Assembly (NCBI GenBank): GCA_020639235.1
Contig: JACKHC010000002.1
Location: 62,001-126,000 of the forward strand
Length of the DNA: 64,000 nt
Direction of reading: 5' to 3'
From: Phycisphaeraceae bacterium
Lineage (GTDB): Bacteria; Planctomycetota; Phycisphaerae; Phycisphaerales; UBA1924
The notes under the pieces were generated by a model. The model did no database searches. It was not told the origin of the DNA and was given only the letters and a program-made list of their open reading frames with translations. Within the stretch, counting starts at the first letter, position 1. The number at the start of each line of letters is the position of its first letter. The position numbers and the translations under genes are program-made. Shown in pieces: positions 32,979-41,346 of this stretch.

Positions 32979-34663
32979 TCGGGAGCGACGATCTGCTGAT
33001 TCGTTGCCTTGTTGAGGAGGGCGTCGCCGGCGAGGAGGCGGCGCGGGCATCGGCGGTGCGCGCCCGCGAGGCGGGCCGGAGTCTGGAAGAGACGCTCGTC
33101 GAGGACGGCGTGGTGAGCACGAAGCAGATCGCGCTGGCGCGGTCGGTGCTCAGCGAGTGCCCGTTTGTCGACCTTGAGCACTTTGATATTGACATCCAGA
33201 ATGCTTCGATGATGCCGCGCGGCGTAGCGGAGAAGCATCAGGTGTTCCCGCTGTTCGTCATGGACGGCGTGATCACGGTGGGCATGCTGGACCCGATGAA
33301 CCTGCGGGCGATCGACCAGTTGCGTCAGATCCTGAAGGTTGAGCTGGACACGGTGTTGTGCGAGCGGGAGGCGCTGGGATCGCTTATCCGGAAGGCGTAT
33401 TCGCTCGTTACGAGCCGCGACAGTGAGGAAGAGAGCCGCGCACGGTCGACCCATGACGAGTTGACGACGGGCGATGAGCCGATTGTCGCGGCGGTGAATC
33501 AGATTCTGATGGACGCCGTGACGCAGAGCGCGAGCGATGTGCATATCAGCCCGACGGAGCGTGAGTTGCAGGTCCGGTATCGGATCGACGGCGAGTTGCA
33601 GGATCGGCAGGGGCCATCGATGAGCGCGCACGCGGGTGTGGTGCAGCGGCTCAAGGTGATGGCGGGGCTGGATTTGACGCAGACCAGACGGCCGCAGGAC
33701 GGGAAGTTCCGGTTTGAGCGCGGCAGTTCGCAGGTCGATGTGCGCTTGAGCACGCTCCCGACGGTGTGCGGCGAGAACGTTGTGATGCGGCTCTTGCGGC
33801 CGCACTCTGAGATCCTCGACTTCGCCGAACTGGGGATGTCGGAGGATCTGTCGAAGCGGATCGAGGTGTTGATCGATCGTCCGTACGGGATGCTGCTCGT
33901 GACCGGGCCGACGGGATCCGGCAAGACGAGCACTCTGTACACGGCGATCAAGCGGCTGAACACGCCGGACCGGAACATCATCACGATCGAGGATCCGGTT
34001 GAGATCCGGATGCACGGCGTGCGTCAGGTGCAGGCGAACGCGGAGATCGGGATGACCTTCGCGAACGCGCTGCGGTCGATTCTGCGGCAGGACCCGGATG
34101 TTGTGCTGGTTGGCGAGATTCGCGACCAGGAAACGGCGATGATCGCGCTGCAGGCGGCGCTGACGGGCCACATGGTTTTGTCGACCCTGCATACGAATGA
34201 TGCTTCGGGTGCGATCGCGCGGCTGAAGGACCTAGGTGTGCCGTCATTCGTCGTAAACTCCGCGGTGCTCGGCGTGATCGCGCAGCGGCTGGTGCGTCGG
34301 GTGTGCGCGGACTGTGCGCGGCCGGCGAAGCAGGACGCGCGGATGCTGGGTCGGTTCGGTGTGCGGGCGGACGACGGGCAATGGGTGGAGGGCAAGGGCT
34401 GCGCACGGTGCGGGGGTTCGGGTTTCCGCGGGCGCGTCGGCGTGTACGAGATGCTGACGCTCGATTCGAGTGTGTGTGCGGCGATCGAGCGCGGCGCATC
34501 GACTCAGGAACTGGCGCGGGTGGGGGAAGCGAACGGGATGCGCCCGATGTGGATGGACGGGCTGGAGAAGGCGCGGCGCGGCCTGACGACGCTTGATGAG
34601 GTGTCGAAGGCGGTGGCGTCGGTCGATCTCGACGGAGATGAGTCGCTGAGGTTGAGCGCATGA
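32975..34663 (+). CDS. gspE: GspE/PilB-type assembly ATPase
   Basis: Cytoplasmic hexameric ATPase that powers pseudopilus or pilus assembly, 562 residues. An N-terminal GspE_N domain (about 1-150) precedes the ATPase core. Walker A GPTGSGKTSTLY is near residue 310, followed by the Asp box IIEDPVE, Walker B DPDVVLVGEIRD and the His box GHMVLSTLHTND. A tetra-cysteine zinc site follows (CADCARPAK...CARCGGSGFRGR). It opens a run of overlapping genes ending with the PilP-like gene. The start overlaps the PilZ gene by four bases. Confidence 0.95.
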   Translation: MIGSDDLLIRCLVEEGVAGEEAARASAVRAREAGRSLEETLVEDGVVSTKQIALARSVLSECPFVDLEHFDIDIQNASMMPRGVAEKHQVFPLFVMDGVITVGMLDPMNLRAIDQLRQILKVELDTVLCEREALGSLIRKAYSLVTSRDSEEESRARSTHDELTTGDEPIVAAVNQILMDAVTQSASDVHISPTERELQVRYRIDGELQDRQGPSMSAHAGVVQRLKVMAGLDLTQTRRPQDGKFRFERGSSQVDVRLSTLPTVCGENVVMRLLRPHSEILDFAELGMSEDLSKRIEVLIDRPYGMLLVTGPTGSGKTSTLYTAIKRLNTPDRNIITIEDPVEIRMHGVRQVQANAEIGMTFANALRSILRQDPDVVLVGEIRDQETAMIALQAALTGHMVLSTLHTNDASGAIARLKDLGVPSFVVNSAVLGVIAQRLVRRVCADCARPAKQDARMLGRFGVRADDGQWVEGKGCARCGGSGFRGRVGVYEMLTLDSSVCAAIERGASTQELARVGEANGMRPMWMDGLEKARRGLTTLDEVSKAVASVDLDGDESLRLSA

Positions 34664-35868
34664 GCCAGATGCCTTTCCAGTACTGGGCGCTTGATCAGCG
34701 CGGCGCGCCGCAGCGCGGCGAGATTCGCGCTTCGGACGAGCGCGATGCGTATCGCAGGGTCGCGGCGCAGGGTCTGACTCCGACGCGGATTCGCGCGGCG
34801 GTATCGGGCCGCTCCAAGCGTACCGGACGCGGGCGTGTGAACCCGGCGTCGATCGCGAACTTCACCTACCAGTTGAGCGTGCTGCTCGAGGCACGGATCC
34901 CGGTGGTGGAGTGCCTGACGAGCATCGCGGAGCAGGAAGAGAACGAGCGGCTCAAGGCGATCGCGATGTCGATGGCGACGAGCGTGCAATCGGGGTCAAC
35001 GATCACCGAGGCGTTCGAGTCGCACTCGCGCGTTTTCGGGACGGTGTATGTGGAGACGGTGCGTGCGGCGGAGACATCGGGAAACACGATTTCGGTGCTG
35101 TCGCACCTCGCCGAGGATGTCGAGGGCGGGCTGGAGTTGCGCCGGACGCTCAAGGGCGCGATCACTTACCCGATCATCGTTGTCGTGGCGTTGTTCACGG
35201 CGGTGATGTTCCTGGTGACCTTCGTGATTCCGCGCTTCGCGACGCTCTTCGAGCAGCGGGGCGTGGAGTTGCCGATCCTCACGGAGTTGCTGGTCGGGTT
35301 TGGCGGCTCGGTGCGCGCGTTCTGGTGGCTGTACCTCGGGACGATCGTCATGGCGGTGCTCGGCATCCGGGCGGTGTGGGGTCGGCCCAAGGGGCGCGAG
35401 TTCATCGACGGCCTGCTGAATCGGGTGCCGCACCTGCGGGGCGTGCTGTGCGGCCTGGCGACGAGCCGGTTCGCGGGCGTCTTGGGGATTGGTCTTTCGT
35501 CGGGGATCGGGTTGCTCGAGGGGCTGGAGATGAGCGGCCGGGCGAGTGGTCGGCCGCTGCTTCTGAAGGACTCACGCATGCTCCTTGATGAGGTGCGTAG
35601 GGGCGGCCGGCTGGGAGACGCGATGCGCTCGTGCGGGTACCTGCCCGCGTTCGCCAAGCAGTTGATTCGCGCGGGCGAGGAGTCGGGCGATCTGCCGCGG
35701 ATGTGCCGGATCATCGCGAAGTACTACACACGCGAGACGATGCACCTTGCCAAGAGCACCGCGACGGTGCTGGAGCCGGTGCTGATCGCTGGTCTGACGA
35801 TGGTTGTGTTGATTGTTGCGCTCGCCGTGTTCCTGCCCATGTGGGACATGGTGACGATCATGGAGTGA
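34660..35868 (+). CDS. gspF: GspF/PilC-type inner-membrane platform protein
   Basis: Polytopic platform protein of 402 residues that couples the ATPase to pseudopilin insertion. It has two GspF domains: SIANFTYQLSVLLEARIPVVECL...YPIIVVVALFTAVMFLVTFVIPRF and TSRFAGVLGIGLSSGIGLLEGLEMSG...AFAKQLIRAGEESGDLPRM. It ends with the terminal helix TVLEPVLIAGLTMVVLIVALAVFLPMWDMVTIM. It overlaps gspE by four bases (ATGA). Confidence 0.95.
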   Translation: MSQMPFQYWALDQRGAPQRGEIRASDERDAYRRVAAQGLTPTRIRAAVSGRSKRTGRGRVNPASIANFTYQLSVLLEARIPVVECLTSIAEQEENERLKAIAMSMATSVQSGSTITEAFESHSRVFGTVYVETVRAAETSGNTISVLSHLAEDVEGGLELRRTLKGAITYPIIVVVALFTAVMFLVTFVIPRFATLFEQRGVELPILTELLVGFGGSVRAFWWLYLGTIVMAVLGIRAVWGRPKGREFIDGLLNRVPHLRGVLCGLATSRFAGVLGIGLSSGIGLLEGLEMSGRASGRPLLLKDSRMLLDEVRRGGRLGDAMRSCGYLPAFAKQLIRAGEESGDLPRMCRIIAKYYTRETMHLAKSTATVLEPVLIAGLTMVVLIVALAVFLPMWDMVTIME

Positions 35869-35920
35869 TGGTTTGTTATCGATGCCGAATGTGGCTGCTT
35901 TGAAAGGTAAGGAGTCAGCA

Positions 35921-36400
35921 ATGTCAAGTGTGATGAATGCGAAGAAGCGTGCGTTTACGCTGATCGAACTGATTGCGGTTCTTGTTGTGCTCGCGGTGCT
36001 CTCGGGCGTCGCGCTGCCGAAGTACTTTGATTACTCGGCTCGTGCGAAGTCGTCGGCGCTGCAGGGCGGCCTCGGCGGCGTTCGCAGCGCGATGGCGAAC
36101 TTCTTCTCGAACTCGGTTGTCGAGGGCACCACCGCGTACCCGACGCTCGCGGAACTGACCACGGCGGGCACGGTTCTCATGGATGAGATGCCGGTGAACC
36201 CGTACAACGGTCTGAGCAATGTGATCGCTGCGACCTCGGTCGAGGCGGCGGCGCGGACCGTTTCGGGCACCGCTGCGGGCTGGCGGTACTACGTCGATAA
36301 CTCGGCGGATCCGCCCGTGGCGATCTTCTTCGCCAACAGCGACGACGAGACCAAGGTGTCGGACGGTTCGGGTGGTTTCAAGACCGCCAATGAGCTGTAA
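35921..36400 (+). CDS. gspG: Major pseudopilin (GspG-like)
   Basis: A 159-residue type IV prepilin-like protein, probably the main fibre subunit. The prepilin signature AKKRA/FTLIELIAVLVVLAVLSGVALP gives the cleavage point between residues 11 and 12, and Glu at mature position 5 is present. The residue before the cut is Ala instead of the usual Gly. Start ATG 35921 follows AAGGAG. A hairpin after the gene (36433-36457) may let it be expressed above the minor pseudopilins. Confidence 0.92.
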   Translation: MSSVMNAKKRAFTLIELIAVLVVLAVLSGVALPKYFDYSARAKSSALQGGLGGVRSAMANFFSNSVVEGTTAYPTLAELTTAGTVLMDEMPVNPYNGLSNVIAATSVEAAARTVSGTAAGWRYYVDNSADPPVAIFFANSDDETKVSDGSGGFKTANEL

Positions 36401-36432
36401 GGCGTTGCGGCCGCGAACGGCATGAAGTCGCT

Positions 36433-36457
36433 CGGGGCGCTCTGGAGGGGCGCCCCG
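36433..36457 (+). terminator. Hairpin between gspG and gspH (attenuator or mRNA stabiliser)
   Basis: CGGGGCGC (36433-36440) pairs with GCGCCCCG (36450-36457). No long T-tract follows, so it is more likely a partial terminator or a 3' stabiliser for the abundant gspG message. Confidence 0.55.
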
Positions 36458-36485
36458 GGCGGGCTTTCGTCACCGGGAGGTTTGG

Positions 36486-37007
36486 ATGCACCTATCCGAG
36501 TTGAGATCGCGGTTTCGAAGCGGCTTCACGCTTGTGGAGCTGATCGCGGTGTTGATTCTGATCGCGATTGCCGCGACATCGGCGGCGCCGGTGATGGACA
36601 CGGTGGATCGCAGCCGCAAGGCGGGGATCCGGGACGAGGTCGCACGCCGGCTGATGATGGCTCGTTCGCACGCGATGACGACGGGGATGCCGAGCGGCGT
36701 TCGGTTTGATGTCGATGCGCAGATGGCGGAGGGCCTGGAGATTATCTCGTCGGGCGCCGCTCCCAGCGCGATGAAGATGCAGGGTCACGGGGAGGCGGTG
36801 GACTCGATGTTCGCCGGTGTCGCGATCGAGAGTGTCGTGCTGGATGGCGGCGGTGCGTACGACACGGTCTGGTTCTCCAACGAGGGCGCCCCCCACTACC
36901 GGACGGGCGGCGGCGTGTACGTGGGCGCGTTCACGCAAGATGCGGTGATCACGGTGTCGGGGGGCGGAACGGTGACCGTGCGCATGGTGACGGGGATGAT
37001 CGAATGA
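36486..37007 (+). CDS. gspH: Minor pseudopilin (GspH/FimT-like)
   Basis: A 173-residue minor pseudopilin. The leader MHLSELRSRFRSG/FTLVELIAVLILIAIAATSAAP has Gly before the cut and Glu at mature position 5. The soluble part is beta-rich (SGVRFDVDAQMAEGLEII...TVWFSNEGAPHYRTGGGVYVG...AVITVSGGGTVTVRM), as in GspH. The ATGA overlap with the next gene shows translational coupling. Confidence 0.88.
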   Translation: MHLSELRSRFRSGFTLVELIAVLILIAIAATSAAPVMDTVDRSRKAGIRDEVARRLMMARSHAMTTGMPSGVRFDVDAQMAEGLEIISSGAAPSAMKMQGHGEAVDSMFAGVAIESVVLDGGGAYDTVWFSNEGAPHYRTGGGVYVGAFTQDAVITVSGGGTVTVRMVTGMIE

Positions 37008-37477
37008 CTCGGCGCGGATTCTCACTGATCGAGGCGATCGCCGCGATCGTGATCCTCGGGCTGGTGGCGCCGGTTTCGATGGTGACGCTTCGAGACGCTG
37101 CGGCGGCGCGGAGCGAGACGATTCAACTGACGCGCGCGACCTGGCTCGCTAACGCGGTTCTGGAGACGGTGCTGGCGGATTTGTCGAGCGAGGATGCGTC
37201 GCTCGGGTTTGCGGCGCTGGCGGACGCGGGTGCGTATCTGACGACGCCCGTGACGGGGCTCGAGGCGAGACTGGCGGGCACCACGAGTTTCTACGAGGGG
37301 CTCGGGTTCTCCTGGACGCTTGCGATCGGAGACCTCGTGGCATCGGATGGAGAGGCGAGCGGAGAAGCGGACGAGGACATCTACCGCGTTGTGGCGGTGA
37401 CGGTGTCGTGGGTGGGTGCTGCGCACGGCTCGAAGGATTACGAGGTGAGCGTGCTGGTCGGCGATCCGAAGGGATGA
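37004..37477 (+). CDS. gspI: Minor pseudopilin (GspI-like)
   Basis: A 157-residue minor pseudopilin with a short leader MTRRG/FSLIEAIAAIVILGLVAPVSMVTLRD. The following WLANAVLETVLADL and the C-terminal VSWVGAAHGSKDYEVSVLV match the GspI layout. Overlaps on both sides are four bases long. Confidence 0.85.
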   Translation: MTRRGFSLIEAIAAIVILGLVAPVSMVTLRDAAAARSETIQLTRATWLANAVLETVLADLSSEDASLGFAALADAGAYLTTPVTGLEARLAGTTSFYEGLGFSWTLAIGDLVASDGEASGEADEDIYRVVAVTVSWVGAAHGSKDYEVSVLVGDPKG

Positions 37478-38001
37478 ACATGATGCTCGGGCGGACGCGA
37501 CACGGTGGTTTCACGCTGATCGAGACGATCGCGGTGATTCTGATTGTGGGATTGCTCGCGGGCGTCGTCGGGCCGCTGATGGTCGGGGCCGCGGGCGCCT
37601 ACGCGGGCGCGCGGGACGGGCGCGCGGCGGTCGAGAACGCTTCGTTTGCGATGGATCGGATTGTGCGGGTGTTGCGTGAGGCGCCGGAGGGCGCGACGGA
37701 GGGCACGGTGGCGTTTGCGAAGGCGTTGCCCGGCGTATTCGGGTTTACTGACGGGAGCTTCGTGGCCAAGTCGGGTACCGATGTGGTGATGGTTGAGCCG
37801 GGCGGGGCGACGAGCCATCCGCTGGTTCGGGATGTGACGGCATTCGAGTTGACCTACCTGCGCGACGATGGGATGGAGCTGGATACGGGCGCTGGCGACG
37901 ATGTGACGGACATCCGGCGTGTTGAAATCCGGCTCGTTGCGGGCGGGCAGGAGCTGCGGACGGGCGTGTTCCTGCGTGTCGGGATGGGGGGTGGCGGATG
38001 A
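37474..38001 (+). CDS. gspJ: Minor pseudopilin (GspJ-like)
   Basis: A 175-residue minor pseudopilin. The leader MNMMLGRTRHGG/FTLIETIAVILIVGLLAGVVGP is canonical. The soluble region (ENASFAMDRIVRVLREAPEGA..., FELTYLRDDGMELDTGAGDDVTDIRRVEIRLV) fits GspJ/PulJ-like tip subunits. The start ATG 37474 overlaps the GspI stop. Confidence 0.85.
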   Translation: MNMMLGRTRHGGFTLIETIAVILIVGLLAGVVGPLMVGAAGAYAGARDGRAAVENASFAMDRIVRVLREAPEGATEGTVAFAKALPGVFGFTDGSFVAKSGTDVVMVEPGGATSHPLVRDVTAFELTYLRDDGMELDTGAGDDVTDIRRVEIRLVAGGQELRTGVFLRVGMGGGG

Positions 38002-38342
38002 GGGTAATCAGGAGTCGGCGCGGCGTCGCGGTTGGGGCCGCGGTGCTTGTGCTGGTGCTGGTGAACGCGGCCGTGATCATGTCGGTCGCGGGGAGCGTCG
38101 ACGACGCGGGGCTCGCGGCGTCGCGGGCATCGACGATCCGCGCGTTTTTCGCGAGCGAGTCCGGCGTTCACCTGGTGGTTGGTGAGTTGAGCGCGGGGCG
38201 CGACGTGCCGACGGGGGTGCTGTCGTTGCCGGGCGGGGCGGAGGTCGAGATCAGCGCGAGCGACACGGTGGCGCCGATGGATGTGGAGATTCGGGGGAGT
38301 TATCTGGACGCGGTCCGCGTGATTGCAGCGCGGATTGAGTAG
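37998..38342 (+). CDS. Short GspK/PilX-like tip protein
   Basis: A 114-residue protein with one N-terminal helix (GVAVGAAVLVLVLVNAAVIMSVAG) after an Arg-rich start. It lacks the FTLIE motif. In both features it resembles the N-terminal portion of GspK/PilX, but it is far shorter than GspK (about 300). Position right after GspJ supports the assignment. Either a reduced tip subunit or a distinct small envelope protein. Confidence 0.7.
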   Translation: MRVIRSRRGVAVGAAVLVLVLVNAAVIMSVAGSVDDAGLAASRASTIRAFFASESGVHLVVGELSAGRDVPTGVLSLPGGAEVEISASDTVAPMDVEIRGSYLDAVRVIAARIE

Positions 38343-38409
38343 GGCTGTGCGAAGCGTGGTCGCTATCGGGCCGATTGACTGAGAGACACTGCATGATGGG
38401 GTTTGACCT

Positions 38410-40062
38410 GTGAAGCGGAAAGAAGCGGCCATTCTGTTGACGCCCGGTCGGCTCGAGTTTGTCGTGTTGAGCGGCAAGCAGGGCGAGCGCGGGATCGTGA
38501 CGGCGCTGGACCCGTCTGCGTGGGAGACCGCGTGGGGCGGCGGGCTCCGCGCGTTTGATAGCGCGTTGGGCGAGTCGGTGGGTGCGATGGACGCGTCCGG
38601 GTGCTCGGTTTCGGTATTTCACGCGGGCCCCGATGCGATGGTTCAGATGTTCAGTCTGCCGGGCAAGCGGAACATCGCCGAGAGCGCTGCGCGGCTGGCG
38701 TTGAGCGAGCACTGCGGGCGCGTTCTCGAAGGTACGCCGCATTCGGTTTCTTTCATCGGGCAGGACACGGAGGGCGATCCGAGTCTGACGCACTTTCTCG
38801 GTTGCTCGGACGGCGAGTCGAGCGCACGGATGATTTCGGACTGGATCGGGCGGGCGGGGCTTGTGTTAAGTCGGATTGCGCCGGTTGAGGCGGGGACGCT
38901 CACGGCGTTGGCATCGGCGGCGCTTGATCGCACCGCGACGGGCGTTGATGTGCGGCTGCGCATCGGTGAGGATGGATCGGCGCTGGTGGCGTCGGAGCAC
39001 GGGTCGATTCGGATGTTGCGCCCGGTGGATGTCGATCTGGGCGTGCTGGTCGAGGCGATGACGCGGAGCATCGTGCGTGATGAGGATCGGGGCGGGACTG
39101 TTGCGCTGACGCATGGCGAGGCGCGCCAGATGCTCTTTGAGATTGGTTTGCCCGAACGGGACACGGTGGTTGATGCGGCGCGATCGATTCGCGGCTCTGA
39201 CATTCTGGCGTTGATCTCGCCGGTGTTGCAGCGGTGCGTGGTGCAGGTACGGCAGACGCTTCGCTTCGGCCTGGATGAGGGTGCGCGGACGCATGCGCGG
39301 CTGCGCGTCGAGGGTCCGGGCTCTCGGATTCCGGGGCTGGCGGAGATGATTTCCGAGGAGACGGGGCTGCCGCTCGACGGTGTCGGGGAGACGGGCGCGG
39401 CGTTTGATGCGCCGGGGCACCCGGACGGGGACCTGATGACGGCGGTTCGTTCGACGCCCCGGGATGTGAACCTGGTGCCGGGTGATGTGGCGCGGTGTCA
39501 GCGCGAGCGCCGGATGAAGTGGACGCTCGCGGCGGGCGTGGCGATCGCGTTCGGCGCGATCGGGATCGATGCCTCGATGACGGAGATGGCGTTCCGCGGG
39601 ACGCGGGATGAACTCCGGCGGGTGTCGGCGTCGGCGGAGACGGCCAAATCGCTGCTGGAGCTGCGCACGGATGTGGAACAGGAGAAGGGTGCGCTGGGCG
39701 CTGTGCTCGCCTCCGCGAAAGCGGCGGTGGGCGATCGGGTCGCGTGGTCGGCGCTGTTGCGCGAGATCGCGGCGGCTTCGCCGAGTGACATCAAGATTCA
39801 GGAGTTGACGGCTAGTCGTGACGGCGCGGGCGCGACGCTCACGATGCGGGCGTATCTCGTATCGAAGGATCGGACGACACCCGACCCGGAGGGCGTGCGG
39901 GCGTTCCTGGAGACGCTCGGCGGCTCGGCCTTGTGTGAGTCGGTGGCGATGGGTGAGACGCAGCGTTCGATGCTGGAGCATCGGGGCGCGTTGCAGTTTA
40001 CGGCGACGATCCGGCCGCGGACGCTCCCATTGACCGTGACGGTCGCGGAGGAGACAGAATGA
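38410..40062 (+). CDS. PilM-PilN-like fusion (actin-like ATPase plus membrane assembly protein)
   Basis: A 550-residue protein. Residues 1-360 look like the actin-fold protein PilM/GspL-cytoplasmic domain (AILLTPGRLEFVVLSG, FSLPGKRNIAESAARLALSEH, RLRVEGPGSRIPGLAEMISEETGLPL). A single membrane helix (about 373-392, WTLAAGVAIAFGAIGIDASM) is followed by a coiled coil and a ferredoxin-like domain as in PilN (LLREIAAASPSDIKIQELTASRDG...). PilM and PilN are normally separate; GspL is the fused equivalent in type II secretion. It starts 67 bases after the GspK-like gene. Confidence 0.82.
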   Translation: MKRKEAAILLTPGRLEFVVLSGKQGERGIVTALDPSAWETAWGGGLRAFDSALGESVGAMDASGCSVSVFHAGPDAMVQMFSLPGKRNIAESAARLALSEHCGRVLEGTPHSVSFIGQDTEGDPSLTHFLGCSDGESSARMISDWIGRAGLVLSRIAPVEAGTLTALASAALDRTATGVDVRLRIGEDGSALVASEHGSIRMLRPVDVDLGVLVEAMTRSIVRDEDRGGTVALTHGEARQMLFEIGLPERDTVVDAARSIRGSDILALISPVLQRCVVQVRQTLRFGLDEGARTHARLRVEGPGSRIPGLAEMISEETGLPLDGVGETGAAFDAPGHPDGDLMTAVRSTPRDVNLVPGDVARCQRERRMKWTLAAGVAIAFGAIGIDASMTEMAFRGTRDELRRVSASAETAKSLLELRTDVEQEKGALGAVLASAKAAVGDRVAWSALLREIAAASPSDIKIQELTASRDGAGATLTMRAYLVSKDRTTPDPEGVRAFLETLGGSALCESVAMGETQRSMLEHRGALQFTATIRPRTLPLTVTVAEETE

Positions 40063-40685
40063 GCATGAGCGGCAAGGGTGAAACGCGGAGCCAAACGCCG
40101 GCTGTGTGCGTGATCGCGCTGACGGTGTGCGCGGGGGCTTCGATCATGGTGCTCGGGCCGATCAGGCAGCGGCTGACGGATGTGCGTGCATCGCTGGACG
40201 AGGCGCAGGGCATCGCGGCGCGGGCGGGCGAGTTGACGGCGAGTGCTCCGGTACTGGAGCGCGAGCAGGCGAGGGTGCGGGCGCAGGTCGAGGCGATCGA
40301 GCGGGCGGGCGAGCGAGTGTCGGCGCCGTCGGCGGTGGTCTCGCGGATCAACGCGCTCGCGCAGGCGGCGGGTGTTGTGGTGGACCGCGTTTCGCCCAAG
40401 AAGATGGAAGAGGGGCGGATCGCGTCGGGGACGATTGCGCCGGACGCGGTGCTGACGACGACGGTGCAGGCGAGCGGGAACTTCGAGGCGCTGACGGCGT
40501 TCCTGGATGGTCTGGAGCGCGAGGCGCTGCTGGGCGGCGTGCGGGGGTTCCGGTTGACGCCGCAGTTGAGCCGGGGGACGACGGACCTGAGCGCGACGAT
40601 CGAGTTGGTGCACGCGTCGTTCAGTGTGCCGTCGAAGGAAGAGATCGCGGCGATGGCGCTGGCGCAGCAGGGAGCGGGCCAATGA
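40059..40685 (+). CDS. PilO/GspM-like assembly protein
   Basis: A 208-residue inner-membrane protein. A membrane helix near the N-terminus (AVCVIALTVCAGASIMVLGP) leads into a coiled coil (QRLTDVRASLDEAQGIAARAGELTASAPVLEREQARVRAQVEAIERAGE) and a ferredoxin-like domain with VVSRINALAQAAGVVVDRVSPKKM...FEALTAFLDGLER, as in PilO. It overlaps the previous and next genes by four bases. Confidence 0.85.
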   Translation: MSMSGKGETRSQTPAVCVIALTVCAGASIMVLGPIRQRLTDVRASLDEAQGIAARAGELTASAPVLEREQARVRAQVEAIERAGERVSAPSAVVSRINALAQAAGVVVDRVSPKKMEEGRIASGTIAPDAVLTTTVQASGNFEALTAFLDGLEREALLGGVRGFRLTPQLSRGTTDLSATIELVHASFSVPSKEEIAAMALAQQGAGQ

Positions 40686-41221
40686 ACAGGGTTCAGATGA
40701 TGACGATCGGCGCGTTGACGGCGCCGGCGCTGGTGGCGTTGATTGCGCCGCGGATGGGGATCGGCTCGGTGCCGGGCAGCGCGATGGCGCGGGATGGCGG
40801 CGTCGCGGATCCGGGCGTGACTTTTCAGGTGTTCTCGATCACGCCCACGAAGGAGCAGGAGGCGGCGCTGGCGCGGATCGCGGCGATCGGCGAGGGGGCC
40901 GGGTTGGCTTCGCCGTTTCTCGAGCCGACTGAGAACAACATCGTGCCGGACGATGTGCCGGCGGATGTGCCGCAGTGGGATGAGCGGTTGGCGGAGACGG
41001 TGAAGTTGTCGACGGTGTTCGGCGGCTCGCGCGGGGCGGGGGCGATGATCAACGGCAAGATGTTCGGCGAGGGGGACGACATCGGCGAGGGCGTGGTGAT
41101 CGAGTCGATCGATGTGGCGGGGCGGAGTGTGGTTGTTTCGGTGCCGGGCGGGGAGCGGTACCGGTTGAACATGGCTGCACGGAACAGTGATCCGACGGTG
41201 GTGACGCGGTTGGAAGACTGA
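40682..41221 (+). CDS. PilP/GspC-like inner-membrane protein
   Basis: A 179-residue protein with an N-terminal membrane helix (MMTIGALTAPALVALIAPRMG) and a disordered linker. It then has a small beta domain (STVFGGSRGAGAMINGKMFGEGDDIGEGVVIESIDVAGRSVVVSVPGGERYRLNM) that matches the HR/PilP fold linking the inner-membrane platform to the secretin. The secretin gene expected to follow is absent. It overlaps the PilO-like gene by four bases. Confidence 0.85.
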   Translation: MNRVQMMTIGALTAPALVALIAPRMGIGSVPGSAMARDGGVADPGVTFQVFSITPTKEQEAALARIAAIGEGAGLASPFLEPTENNIVPDDVPADVPQWDERLAETVKLSTVFGGSRGAGAMINGKMFGEGDDIGEGVVIESIDVAGRSVVVSVPGGERYRLNMAARNSDPTVVTRLED

Positions 41222-41253
41222 GTTCACCACAGAGGCATAGAGGGCACAGAGAA
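41222..41253 (+). repeat. Family E CACAGAG-rich repeat, copy 2
   Basis: Begins TTCACCACAGAGGCATAGAG and continues GGCACAGAGAAG. It follows directly on the stop of the PilP-like gene. Confidence 0.6.
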
Positions 41254-41287
41254 GAAGGCAGCAGGGATCAGGCGATGGAGTGAGAGA

Positions 41288-41346
41288 TCCCTCACCTGTT
41301 GTCTACGCCCCCCCCCAAGACTTCCTCTCGCCGGCGGGGAGAGGGA
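41288..41346 (-). repeat. Family A palindromic repeat, diverged copy 9
   Basis: A CCCTCACC tail, a degenerate middle with a run of nine C, and a hairpin CCTCTCGCC/GGGGAGAGG. It encodes the last residues of the zinc-ribbon protein on the - strand. Confidence 0.65.
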
